Positions 27,601 through 35,600 of a stretch of DNA of 64,000 nucleotides are shown here, in pieces. A program made the translations under genes and the position numbers. Numbering within the stretch: position 1 is the first letter of the stretch; every line of letters starts with the position of its first letter. Below the pieces are notes generated by a model. The model ran no database searches. It was not told the origin of the DNA and saw only the letters and a list, made by a program, of their open reading frames with translations. The stretch is from positions 24,106-88,105 of the forward strand of contig CANMLW010000016.1 in NCBI GenBank assembly GCA_947498705.1, written 5' to 3'. Origin of the DNA: an uncultured Aquimarina sp. GTDB taxonomy: Bacteria > Bacteroidota > Bacteroidia > Flavobacteriales > Flavobacteriaceae.

Positions 27601-27955
27601 GACTGTTCGTAGTATAATACACATAGAAGTATTTATTGTTTTTATAGTCTGGGTGAAAAGCAAGCCCCAAGAGTCCTAATTCCTGTCCGTTCGAAAACTG
27701 AACTCTATCCGTAATGTCTAAGAAGGTTTTTACCTGGGATGAGGTAGCTGTTGCTGTTTTTGGGAATACTTTTATTCTTCCTCTTTGCTCTACCACAAAC
27801 ATTTGTTCTGTCTCGTTATCAATACACTGTATTTCTACAGGAAATTCGAAATTTAGATTTGGAAAAGCTGATTGATAGGTGATTTGAGAAAATAATATGT
27901 TACAGAAACATAATAGAGTCGTTACGATAAGAAATTTATTGGTTAATGGTTTCAT
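24674..27955 (-). CDS. T9SS-secreted PQQ-type sugar dehydrogenase with second beta-propeller
   Basis: 1093 residues. A signal peptide ends near NILFSQ. A glucose/sorbosone dehydrogenase propeller (about 25-405) has the catalytic-region NHNGGKIAFG and FGDGGGGNDPQRNGQN. A second propeller of seven blades (about 420-770) has blades marked by GG-x-F-x-x-A-G and I-A-x-W. A fibronectin type III domain covers about 785-865, a GEVED domain about 890-1010 (ends FRYGEVEDYNVII) and a type-A T9SS sorting domain about 1020-1093 (NIFPNPTNDF, LSSGLYLITV, closing KKLILK). It should be exported across the outer membrane and oxidise sugars or bind glycans outside the cell. A 12-bp hairpin lies 6 nt before the start codon. 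Confidence 0.88.
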   Translation of the reverse strand: MKPLTNKFLIVTTLLCFCNILFSQITYQSAFPNLNFEFPVEIQCIDNETEQMFVVEQRGRIKVFPKTATATSSQVKTFLDITDRVQFSNGQELGLLGLAFHPDYKNNKYFYVYYTTNSPVSGISTRMVLSRFSAQANDPTLADPNSELVIFQFDKNQNNSNHNGGKIAFGSDSYLYISFGDGGGGNDPQRNGQNKNTVFGSICRIDVDIDDSNPIETNPALPNNNYEIPSDNPFVGVDGLDEIYAYGIRNTWKFSFDAVSGKLWGADVGQNAFEEINNIEKGKNYGWSRFEGNSVANSNVVISGPVASPVFNYNHNQGDVSITGGYVYRGSEITSLNPDINSKYIFADYVSGRVWALNYNPSTGDADSTLLFKTDGLFVSSFGVDTLGELYFSSYGTNGKIYQLVDGTTSPTGTQVNGIGSWGALNEGIDGIVHAIATDTNGNVYHGGVFNKAGTVNAKNIAVWNQNSGWSALGGEINGSINALKTDTNGNLYAGGSFTKIGGINANHIAVWNGTQWSALGSGVDGAVAAIEIHNNTVFVGGVFKTAGGTEVRNIAQWNSNQWSALTDSTNQQSGTNNEIRSLAIGNDGILYAGGNFDEAGGNTANRIATWNGSNWGTLGIGTSGFVEAITTTPSSVFIGGNFALAGGTTVNRIAKWDIQSKSWSKLGNGVNNIVRTLLHDGTHLYAAGAFDIASNNTSNDIVNNIAQWSENGGWKAMGTNTSVGVDIIVNAMTFSLDDTQKIIATGNFSKAGAITAHNTAIWTNSTDTSCTAVIPSDITSSDIKTTSVQLSWKIVTSATYDVRYRETTTNDWVTISTAENIYSIENLKPNTSYEAQIRSKCPDNTVSNYSNSTLFTTLNEQINYCESNGNDTSYEYIGNVTIGTINKTSMAGTNGYSDFTSESTELSKGISNNISITPIWPRTTTYNEIYTVWIDYNQDGDFADPGEQVWNTSTRATPVNGNFTIPDNAQNGPTRMRVALQYNGTPGPCASFRYGEVEDYNVIINATSKTDQKPGSKTLNFNIFPNPTNDFILIKTNLLTDTVYYIQNQIGQVVKKGKITTEEIHLNDLSSGLYLITVASGNKSKTKKLILK

Positions 27956-27961
27956 TTTCAG

Positions 27962-27990
27962 TTGGTTTTGAGTGTTTTACTCAAAACCAA
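27962..27990 (-). promoter_or_regulatory. Hairpin directly before the secreted dehydrogenase start
   Basis: TTGGTTTTGAGT (27962-27973) and ACTCAAAACCAA (27979-27990) are a perfect 12-bp inverted repeat with a 5-nt loop. On the minus strand the stem ends 6 nt before the ATG at 27955, where the ribosome lands, so it may control translation. The rest of the gap to 28126 is AT-rich. Confidence 0.6.
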
Positions 27991-28125
27991 TCTAAAAACA
28001 TATTTATTGTTTAAAGAGAAAATTTATTATAATATTTAACTAAAATTATAAGGAATTAACTATTATTTTGGATGTAACTTATTGATTTATTGTGCTTTTT
28101 GTGTTGAAGGTGAGTTGAGGTTGTT

Positions 28126-29196
28126 TTAAAAAATAAAAATAGACCCTACAAGGATTAGGACAGATCCAATCCCCGCAAGAATAATAAAGGATAGGTTAAT
28201 GAAAATAAATTTAAAAAATGTTTTACCATTATTTTGTTGGTAAAACTTACGCATTGCAATAAATAGATAGATTAGAAAAGTAACTATCGCAATGTGAAAA
28301 GCAGTTTCATTACCTAGTATTTCATCTATTAGGTACGAGATTCCTATCAAAAAAAAGAACATGGTTTGGGTGTGAAAAGTAAATATTAGATGTTCCATGT
28401 AGGTAAATGACCTTCTGAAATAAAATATCCAAAGGACTATTGCAAAAAAAGGTAAGAAAAAGAAAATGATAAAAGGAAGTTTGTTAAAAACAAATTCGAA
28501 CAAAGCAATAGGATTGTCACTTAGTTTATATGTTTTTAAACTTCTTTTATAAAGATATTTGTTGTACCAATTTTTTTCATGCCCCAGGTTGTCTAATGCG
28601 GTTTCAGGAGAAAGTTCATTCGTTTTTTTGTAATATCTGGTGTATGTTTTTAAGCGATTATTAAAATCTTCAAAACCGCTCATGGTATCTAGTTGACTTT
28701 CTGAATAATAAACAGAAGATGTGTTTTCTTTAGAAGTAAGATAAGGTGTGAAAATTGATTCTTCTGAGTTATTGATCTCATTATTGGATGTTGTTTTAAT
28801 CTCTTTTTTTAATGTATTAGCTTCTTTAGTATTTAATTGATTTGACATGTAGTCAAAGTCTATAAACATACCATTTATGATAAAGAAAATAATAGATACA
28901 CTAAGGTAGAACCTAAAGGGGTTAGAGTATTTTATTCTTTTTCCTTCGATATATTCTTTGGATATTTTTCCGGGCTTAAAAAGTAAGGCAACTACAGTAT
29001 GTCGAAGCTTTGAGTCATATGAGAAAATACTTGCAAAAAACTCACTAAAAAAATCTTTAAAAGAAAGTCGTTTTGTGGTATTAGCTTGTCCACAATTATG
29101 ACAATATTTGTCAATAATATCTAAAGGAACACCACAATTAAGGCATTCGTTTCCTCTGTATTTTTTTAAAAACCTTTCTTGGTCTTTCATGCCCAT
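28126..29196 (-). CDS. DUF3667-family zinc-ribbon membrane protein
   Basis: 356 residues. An N-terminal four-cysteine zinc ribbon has CLNCGVP and CHNCGQAN (about 18-37). Next comes the family segment RLSFKDFFSEFFASIFSYDSKL and HTVVALLFKPGKISKEYIEGKR. After that are five or so hydrophobic helices (about 95-112 and then 230-356), with a hydrophilic loop of some 110 residues between. Function unknown. An alternative start two codons later (MKDQERF) is equally good. It is transcribed after the Plug gene (69-bp gap). Confidence 0.8.
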   Translation of the reverse strand: MGMKDQERFLKKYRGNECLNCGVPLDIIDKYCHNCGQANTTKRLSFKDFFSEFFASIFSYDSKLRHTVVALLFKPGKISKEYIEGKRIKYSNPFRFYLSVSIIFFIINGMFIDFDYMSNQLNTKEANTLKKEIKTTSNNEINNSEESIFTPYLTSKENTSSVYYSESQLDTMSGFEDFNNRLKTYTRYYKKTNELSPETALDNLGHEKNWYNKYLYKRSLKTYKLSDNPIALFEFVFNKLPFIIFFFLPFFAIVLWIFYFRRSFTYMEHLIFTFHTQTMFFFLIGISYLIDEILGNETAFHIAIVTFLIYLFIAMRKFYQQNNGKTFFKFIFINLSFIILAGIGSVLILVGSIFIF

Positions 29197-29265
29197 ATAT
29201 GCTGGTTTACTTTTTGTATTGTATTAAAAGAAGGTTTTTGATTAAGAATAGAGCTAAAAAGATAT

Positions 29266-30525
29266 TTAATTAGTGATGTTGGCAGAGTTTCCGGTTCCTT
29301 TGCCAATGGCTCGATCATAACGTGAATTTGGAGCTCTGTAATAGGGGATAACGGTATATTCATTTTCGGTTTCGTCAAAATCACCGCTAATAAAACCATA
29401 ATCAATGGTATTGTCTGGTTTTAAAAGTACGTATTTGTAATTGTAAAACCCTTGTTTAAATAATCTTTTGGTATAATATAAACCACTGTCTTCGTCATAA
29501 GAAAGTCTTGTAGAATCGTCTAAAGTAAAGTTGTTGAAATTTCCGTATAAGTGAATTTGACCATCGCCAATGGATTCATAACATTTTAAAACAAAATGCA
29601 TCCAAACATAATCAGCTTCAGTAGTATTGTCTTCAGCATCTAGATTTCGAATAACAAAACTTCCATTTATATCTGGGTTATAGGTATATCTTCTATTTGA
29701 CCGAACTATATTTGGGTATAAGTAATTATTGTACAGATCTTTTAATTCGATACTTTGAGTACTAACCGTAGAGGCTCTTACATCTTTACTATCAAATGAT
29801 AAATATTCGTTTCCGCCTCCAAAAGAAGATTCTTGATCATATTTATATACTAATGTATTGGCTATAGTGAATTGAGGAACTAAATTGGTAATGGCGTTTT
29901 TTAAATCATTATTCTGTAATACTAATGTTTTTATATTCTGTCTGGGATTTCTTATAATGTCCTTAGAATCTATTTCAAATTGAACCGATTGTCTTGAGTC
30001 AATATATTTTAGATTTCGGGATCTTTTTACATATACCTTTACAGTTGTTAAAGGCTCGTAAATAATAAATTTTCTTGTGAGAACAACTTGATCATCATCG
30101 TCATAAATTTCTAACTTATAATTACCACTAACCTTAAAACCTCTTGTGTCTTCGTTTGGTAGGCTCAAGTTGTAATGGCTATAGAGTTTTAGGGTGTTGA
30201 AAGAATTTTCGTAGTTTATAATTCTAATTTCGTCAAAACCGTCTAGATATTCATTTTTGTATAAAACAGAGGGACTCCAGTCAAAGTTATGATGTGTTAT
30301 TCTATAATAATAATCTGCTTCATCACCATTTATGTCATCAAATGAAATTCTTAAGGGTTCTCCCAGTTTTAAGAGAGGCATTCCTGCATACTTTTCACCT
30401 GTATGTATTTGTATGGTTTTGATATGTGCTGCAGTTATATTTTCAGAATGATCAGACTGTCCAAATGAATGAGCAGGAATTACGATACATAAAAAGAGTG
30501 CTATTTGTTTTAATCGTTTGAGCAT
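29266..30525 (-). CDS. T9SS Plug protein (former DUF5103)
   Basis: 419 residues. A signal peptide ends near SFGQSDHSE. The whole mature protein is beta-rich and matches the family first called DUF5103, whose first domain carries IQIHTGEKYAGMPLLKLGEPLRISFDD-type sequence and whose end has GLYYTKRLFKQGFYNYKYV. In Flavobacterium the Plug protein closes the periplasmic end of the SprA translocon when no substrate is being moved. The periplasmic location is consistent with the signal peptide. The gene stands apart from other T9SS genes, as is usual in this phylum. Confidence 0.85.
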   Translation of the reverse strand: MLKRLKQIALFLCIVIPAHSFGQSDHSENITAAHIKTIQIHTGEKYAGMPLLKLGEPLRISFDDINGDEADYYYRITHHNFDWSPSVLYKNEYLDGFDEIRIINYENSFNTLKLYSHYNLSLPNEDTRGFKVSGNYKLEIYDDDDQVVLTRKFIIYEPLTTVKVYVKRSRNLKYIDSRQSVQFEIDSKDIIRNPRQNIKTLVLQNNDLKNAITNLVPQFTIANTLVYKYDQESSFGGGNEYLSFDSKDVRASTVSTQSIELKDLYNNYLYPNIVRSNRRYTYNPDINGSFVIRNLDAEDNTTEADYVWMHFVLKCYESIGDGQIHLYGNFNNFTLDDSTRLSYDEDSGLYYTKRLFKQGFYNYKYVLLKPDNTIDYGFISGDFDETENEYTVIPYYRAPNSRYDRAIGKGTGNSANITN

Positions 30526-30719
30526 TGTAAGATAATTATCGAGGGTAAATATAAGTAAAAAGCACTCATTAGGTTGAATAATGAGAACAGCTTATCTACA
30601 TATTTTATTGTTGTTTGGATTTTTTTTGATTGAATAAGTCGACGTTGGTTTATTATTTAGAACGAATATAAATAAAAATCTTATAACAAAACCAGCTTTC
30701 ACTTACGTGTTTTAATTAG

Positions 30720-30727
30720 TAAATTTG
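30720..30727 (+). promoter_or_regulatory. -7 promoter box of the nqr operon
   Basis: TAAATTTG, exact TAnnTTTG, 36 bp before the nqrA ATG, with TTC instead of TTG near -33. The rest of the 238-bp gap between the divergent Plug and nqrA genes holds nothing else I recognise. Confidence 0.6.
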
Positions 30728-30763
30728 CACGATTTTTTTAGTTAATTAACATAGACTACAAAT

Positions 30764-32119
30764 ATGTCAAAAGACATTCGTATCAGAAAGGGCTTGGACA
30801 TTAAGCTGGTAGGAGAGGCAGAAAAAGTTACTGCCGATGCTACAAGAAGTAATGTTTACGCAATTAAGCCTGACGATTTTCACGGTATTATCCCTAAAGT
30901 TGTTGCTAAACAAGGGACAGAAGTTAAAGCTGGTGAACCGCTTTTTCACTCAAAATCCAATGAAAATTTACTTTTCCCTTCTCCCGTTAGTGGAGAAATT
31001 GTAGAAATTATTCGCGGTGCAAAGAGAAAGATTTTGGCTTTCAAAATTCTTGCGGATAAGGAACAACAATATGCAGATTATGGAGTAAAGGACGTAAATG
31101 CAATGAACGGTGATGAGATAAAGACTCATTTACTGTCATCTGGTTGTTGGCCTTTTATAAAACAACGCCCTTATGATGTAGTTGCAAATCCTGATGTGGC
31201 ACCAAAAGCAATTTTTGTTTCTGGGTACTCAACAGCTCCATTGGCAGCAGAAAGTGATTATGTATTGCAAGGAAAAGAGAAAGAGCTTCAGACTGCAATA
31301 ACGGCATTAAGCAAGTTGACTCAGGGAGATGTACATGTTTCTGTTGGTAAAAATGGAAATTCTCCGTTAGCTGGGTTAGATAATAGTAAGGTGCATAAAG
31401 TATCAGGGCCTCACCCTGCAGGAAACGTTAGTGTGCAAATTGCTCAAATCAGTCCTATCAATAAAGGAGAGATTGTATGGGTAGTTAGTCCACAAGATCT
31501 TGTTATTATAGGAGAACTGTTATTGACAGGAAAATATAATGCAGAACGTATTATTGCATTGGTAGGCTCATCGGTAAAAACACCTAAATACTTTAGAACA
31601 AAAATAGGAGCCGAGGTAGCTTCTGTAGTGTATTCTTCTGGGGTAAATGATGAAGGTAATATTCGTGTGATTAGTGGTGATGTGCTTACCGGCGACAATG
31701 TAAAACCAGATGGTCATTTGGGGTATTATCATAATACCATATCTGTGATACCAGAAGGAGATGATTACGAATTATTTGGTTGGAATAAACCAGTTTTTGA
31801 TAAAATATCTCCCTCAAGAGCATTTACTTTTTCATGGTTGTTCCCCAATAAAAAATATGATTTAAATACCAATACCAACGGAGAGCACAGAGCTTTTGTG
31901 GTTACAGGAAGCTATGAAAGTGTTTTTCCTTTTGATATTTATCCATTGCAATTGCTTAAGGCATGTGCTGTAAATGATTTGGATGCGATGGAGCAATTAG
32001 GAATGTATGAAATAGCGCCCGAAGATTTTGCGCTAACAGAATTTATATGTGTTTCTAAACAACCACATCAAAAAATTATAAGAGAAGGGTTGGACTTAAT
32101 GTTAAAAGAAATAGGATAG
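30764..32119 (+). CDS. nqrA: Na+-translocating NADH:quinone reductase subunit A
   Basis: 451 residues, the usual NqrA length. It is the cytoplasmic-side subunit of the sodium pump that passes electrons from NADH to menaquinone and drives Na+ out. Conserved segments are RIRKGLDIKLVGEAE, SPVSGEIVEIIRGAKRK, the typical FIKQRPYD and ISGDVLTGDNV. First gene of nqrABCDEF, which is complete and in standard order, with a promoter box directly upstream. Confidence 0.96.
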   Translation: MSKDIRIRKGLDIKLVGEAEKVTADATRSNVYAIKPDDFHGIIPKVVAKQGTEVKAGEPLFHSKSNENLLFPSPVSGEIVEIIRGAKRKILAFKILADKEQQYADYGVKDVNAMNGDEIKTHLLSSGCWPFIKQRPYDVVANPDVAPKAIFVSGYSTAPLAAESDYVLQGKEKELQTAITALSKLTQGDVHVSVGKNGNSPLAGLDNSKVHKVSGPHPAGNVSVQIAQISPINKGEIVWVVSPQDLVIIGELLLTGKYNAERIIALVGSSVKTPKYFRTKIGAEVASVVYSSGVNDEGNIRVISGDVLTGDNVKPDGHLGYYHNTISVIPEGDDYELFGWNKPVFDKISPSRAFTFSWLFPNKKYDLNTNTNGEHRAFVVTGSYESVFPFDIYPLQLLKACAVNDLDAMEQLGMYEIAPEDFALTEFICVSKQPHQKIIREGLDLMLKEIG

Positions 32120-32123
32120 TGCT

Positions 32124-33350
32124 ATGGGATTAAAAGATAAATTACATAAACTAAAACTTAAGTATAAAGATACAAAGGTGTCTGCTGCATACAATGCAAT
32201 TCATACCTTTTTGTATATGCCTAACGAAACAACTCATTCTGGAGCACATATTAGAGCTGTAGATGATTTGAAACGTACCATGAATACCGTTATTATGGCG
32301 TTGGTGCCATGTCTGATATTTGGAATGTTTAACGCAGGATATCAGCATCACCTAGCAGCTGGTGAAATCGAAGCAGTGAGTAATGGCTTTTTTAGCTCAG
32401 TATTCTGGTCTTTCGATAATTTGGTTGTTGGATTATGGAAAGTACTTCCGTTAGTCGTTGTTTCTTATGTAGTAGGACTTACAGTAGAAATTATTTTTGC
32501 AACTATCAAAAAACACGAAGTAGAAGAAGGTTACCTTGTTACAGGGATGTTAGTGCCTCTTATTGTACCTATTGATACGCCACTTTGGATGTTGGCAGTA
32601 GCGGTTGTTTTTGGAGTAGTAATTGGTAAAGAAGTATTTGGTGGTACAGGGATGAATATTCTTAACCCTGCACTGACTATACGTGCATTTTTATTCTTTG
32701 CTTATCCTACTTGGATGTCAGGAGATAAAGTATGGGTGCATGGAGCGGTAGAAAGAGCCAATGAAATAGCAGGAGGAGCACAATTAGATGCAATTTCTGG
32801 AGAAACAATTTTAGGAAGCCTTGCCCAAGGAGCAGAAGTTAAGTATAGTGTTTCAGATATGTTTTTAGGATTTATACCAGGTTCTGTAGGCGAAACTTCT
32901 ACCATTTTAATTTTATTGGCAGGATTGTTCCTTGTTTTTGCAAAAATAGGAAGCTGGAGAATCATGCTTAGTGCTACTATTGGAGCCTTGGTAATGGGAC
33001 TAATTTTTAATGGAGTAGTAAGCTCGGGATGGATAGGAGAAGGAAGCAAGTTCTTTGGATTAATGAGTACAGAATTCTGGCATCATCTACTTATTGGTGG
33101 ATTTGCATTTGGAGTTGTCTTTATGGCAACAGACCCAGTAACTGCATCACAGACCAATAAAGGGAAATGGATTTATGGATTTCTTATAGGGTTTATATCA
33201 ATCCTGATTCGAGTTTTCAATCCTGCATATCCAGAAGGAGTAATGCTTGCTATTCTTCTAATGAATGTGTTTGCACCAACTATCGACCATTATGTGGTAC
33301 AAGGAAATATTAAGAAAAGAATGAAACGTTTAAAATTAAAAACGGCGTAA
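32124..33350 (+). CDS. nqrB: Na+-translocating NADH:quinone reductase subunit B
   Basis: 408 residues, about ten membrane helices, with an N-terminal KLKLKYKDTKVSAAYNAIHTFLY-type amphipathic segment. It carries covalent FMN in other bacteria, on a Thr within an S-G-A-T type motif (T236 in Vibrio cholerae). Here the matching place reads AISGETIL, with Thr228 as the likely acceptor and Glu in place of Ala. Conserved VFGGTGMNILNPALTIRAFLFFAYP and ATDPVTASQTNKGKWIYG are present. It starts 4 bp after nqrA. Confidence 0.95.
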   Translation: MGLKDKLHKLKLKYKDTKVSAAYNAIHTFLYMPNETTHSGAHIRAVDDLKRTMNTVIMALVPCLIFGMFNAGYQHHLAAGEIEAVSNGFFSSVFWSFDNLVVGLWKVLPLVVVSYVVGLTVEIIFATIKKHEVEEGYLVTGMLVPLIVPIDTPLWMLAVAVVFGVVIGKEVFGGTGMNILNPALTIRAFLFFAYPTWMSGDKVWVHGAVERANEIAGGAQLDAISGETILGSLAQGAEVKYSVSDMFLGFIPGSVGETSTILILLAGLFLVFAKIGSWRIMLSATIGALVMGLIFNGVVSSGWIGEGSKFFGLMSTEFWHHLLIGGFAFGVVFMATDPVTASQTNKGKWIYGFLIGFISILIRVFNPAYPEGVMLAILLMNVFAPTIDHYVVQGNIKKRMKRLKLKTA

Positions 33351-33352
33351 TC

Positions 33353-34108
33353 ATGGCAATTAATACAGATAAAAATTCATATACAATCATTTTTGCCGTA
33401 GCTATGGTGGTAGTGGTTGGTTCGTTGCTAGCTTTTACAGCATCTTCTCTTAAAGAGAAAATCGATGCGAATAAGCGTACAGAAAAACAACAAAACATAC
33501 TTTTTGCTATGGGAGTGTCGGATGCAGAAGATCCTAATGAGTTTGTTCCTGCAGAAAAAGCACAAGAGTTGTTTGATCAATATGTAGGAGATCAACAATA
33601 TATTATTGTTGGTAGCAAAGCAGAGAAAACTTCTAAAGCATTTGATATAGAAGTAAAGAAAGAGAATGATAAGATAAAGCAAGATGCAAATTATCAAAGA
33701 AAAATGCCTTTGTTTATAGGAAAGAAAGATGGAGAAGAGTTTTACGTCGTTCCTATGAGAGGAAATGGACTTTGGGATGCTATTTGGGGATATGTTTCTT
33801 TGGATAAAGAATTTAAAACTGTTAAAGGAGCATTTTTTGATCATAAAGGAGAAACTCCTGGATTAGGAGCTAATATAAAAGAGGCTTATTTTAGAGATGA
33901 TTTTATAGGCGAAAGTATATTAGACGCATCAGGAACTTACAAAGGAATTACTGTAAAGAAAGGAAATGCTGATCCTAAGAATGAGGATAAAACAGATAAT
34001 GAAGTAGATGCTATGGCAGGTGCAACAATTACTGGAGATGGTGTTACGGTAATGGTAAAGAAAGGCATCAAAATGTATCAACCTTATTTCGAAACTTTAA
34101 AAAAATAA
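33353..34108 (+). CDS. nqrC: Na+-translocating NADH:quinone reductase subunit C
   Basis: 251 residues: one N-terminal membrane helix (about 8-28) and a periplasmic FMN domain. The flavinylation motif DAMAGATIT near the end is canonical, with Thr225 as FMN acceptor, the same residue number as in Vibrio cholerae. Also conserved are MRGNGLWDAIWGYV and HKGETPGLGANI. 2 bp after nqrB. Confidence 0.96.
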   Translation: MAINTDKNSYTIIFAVAMVVVVGSLLAFTASSLKEKIDANKRTEKQQNILFAMGVSDAEDPNEFVPAEKAQELFDQYVGDQQYIIVGSKAEKTSKAFDIEVKKENDKIKQDANYQRKMPLFIGKKDGEEFYVVPMRGNGLWDAIWGYVSLDKEFKTVKGAFFDHKGETPGLGANIKEAYFRDDFIGESILDASGTYKGITVKKGNADPKNEDKTDNEVDAMAGATITGDGVTVMVKKGIKMYQPYFETLKK

Positions 34109-34111
34109 CAG

Positions 34112-34804
34112 ATGGCTGAAGTAACAGAAGAAAAAGTGAAAGCTAAAGAACCTAAAGAGCCTTTGTTTTCTAAGAAAAACAAGAAATTGTTATCAGATCC
34201 TCTAGCAGATAATAATCCAATTACTATTCAAGTATTAGGGATATGTTCGGCTTTGGCGATTACAGCTCAATTGAAACCTTCAATTGTAATGGCTATTTCG
34301 GTAATTTTTGTATTAGGAATTGGGAACGTCGTTATTTCTTTAATGAGAAATATCATTCCATCTAAGATTAGAATTATTGTACAACTTGTTGTTGTAGCTG
34401 CATTAGTAATTATAGTGGATCAGGTACTAAAAGCATTTGCATATACATTAAGTAAAGAGCTTTCGGTATTTATTGGTTTGATTATTACTAACTGTATTAT
34501 TATGGGACGTTTCGAGGCCTTTGCATTAGGTAATGGCCCTTGGAAATCATTCTTAGATGGTGTAGGAAATGCTGCTGGTTACGGAGTACTATTAATTATC
34601 GTGGCATTCTTTAGAGAATTACTTGGGTCGGGAACCTTATTCGGAATAAAAGTATTAGGAGATCCTATCGAGAAAACCGGGTTGTATGCTATCGGATACG
34701 AGAATAATGGTTTTATGGTATTAGCGCCGATGGCTTTAATTACTGTGGGAATCATTATTTGGATTCAAAGAAGTAGAAATAAAGCATTAATAGAAGATCA
34801 CTAG
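34112..34804 (+). CDS. nqrD: Na+-translocating NADH:quinone reductase subunit D
   Basis: 230 residues with six membrane helices. It is one of the two homologous membrane subunits (NqrD/NqrE, related to RnfE/RnfA) that hold an iron centre between them through conserved cysteines (GICSALAIT, ITNCIIMGR). The N-terminal extension KAKEPKEPLFSKKNKKL is cytoplasmic and basic. 3 bp after nqrC. A hairpin-containing gap follows. Confidence 0.95.
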   Translation: MAEVTEEKVKAKEPKEPLFSKKNKKLLSDPLADNNPITIQVLGICSALAITAQLKPSIVMAISVIFVLGIGNVVISLMRNIIPSKIRIIVQLVVVAALVIIVDQVLKAFAYTLSKELSVFIGLIITNCIIMGRFEAFALGNGPWKSFLDGVGNAAGYGVLLIIVAFFRELLGSGTLFGIKVLGDPIEKTGLYAIGYENNGFMVLAPMALITVGIIIWIQRSRNKALIEDH

Positions 34805-34823
34805 AGAGTTCACAGTTGCTGGC

Positions 34824-34847
34824 TGATAGTTGTATAGTAAACTATCA
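34824..34847. repeat. Intergenic hairpin between nqrD and nqrE
   Basis: TGATAGTT (34824-34831) and AACTATCA (34840-34847) form an 8-bp stem with an 8-nt loop. CAACCGTCAACCTTCAAC follows. This 75-bp gap is the only sizeable one inside the operon. It may be an RNA-processing or stability element or one copy of a dispersed repeat. Confidence 0.5.
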
Positions 34848-34879
34848 ACCGTCAACCTTCAACTAAAACTGATAAAAAA

Positions 34880-35599
34880 ATGGAATATTTAGAATTATTT
34901 TTAAAATCAATCTTCATAGATAATATGGTATTCGCATTCTTTTTAGGAATGTGTTCATACCTGGCTGTATCAAAAAAGGTATCTACCGCCGTTGGTTTGG
35001 GGGCTGCCGTTATATTCGTATTGGCTATTACAGTACCACTTAACTTTTTATTAGATAAGTATATCCTTAGAGAAGGAGCATTGGTATGGTTGGGGCCAGA
35101 ATATGCAGATTACGATTTAAGTTTTTTAACATTTATATTATTTATTGCTACCATAGCAACTATGGTACAATTAGTAGAGATTATAGTAGAAAAATTCTCA
35201 CCTTCTTTATATAATTCGTTAGGGATATTTTTACCTCTAATTGCTGTAAACTGTGCAATATTAGGAGGATCATTATTTATGCAACAGAAAGAATTTGCTA
35301 CCATTTCTCATGCAGCAGTCTATGGTATAGGATCTGGAATCGGATGGTTTTTAGCAATTCTTGCGATTGCTGCGATTCGTGAAAAAATCAGATACTCTAA
35401 TGTGCCTGCACCACTTCGTGGATTAGGGATTACATTTATCCTTACTGGATTAATGGCCATTGGATTTATGAGTTTTGGTGGAATGTTAACAGGTGGAGAG
35501 GAAGAAGAGAAAAAAGAAACTAAGACTGTACAAACAGAGAAAGAAGAAAAGACTACAAAGAAAGTAGCCGAAAATACTAACGTTACAATACTTAAATAA
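34880..35599 (+). CDS. nqrE: Na+-translocating NADH:quinone reductase subunit E
   Basis: 239 residues. Six membrane helices with the conserved FLGMCSYLAVSKK and VNCAILGGSLFM cysteine sites fill about 1-200, the normal size of NqrE. The last 35 or so residues are an extra hydrophilic tail of alternating Glu and Lys/Thr (GGEEEEKKETKT onward) with no counterpart in the classical protein. nqrF begins 1 bp after its stop. Confidence 0.95.
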   Translation: MEYLELFLKSIFIDNMVFAFFLGMCSYLAVSKKVSTAVGLGAAVIFVLAITVPLNFLLDKYILREGALVWLGPEYADYDLSFLTFILFIATIATMVQLVEIIVEKFSPSLYNSLGIFLPLIAVNCAILGGSLFMQQKEFATISHAAVYGIGSGIGWFLAILAIAAIREKIRYSNVPAPLRGLGITFILTGLMAIGFMSFGGMLTGGEEEEKKETKTVQTEKEEKTTKKVAENTNVTILK

Positions 35600-35600
35600 T

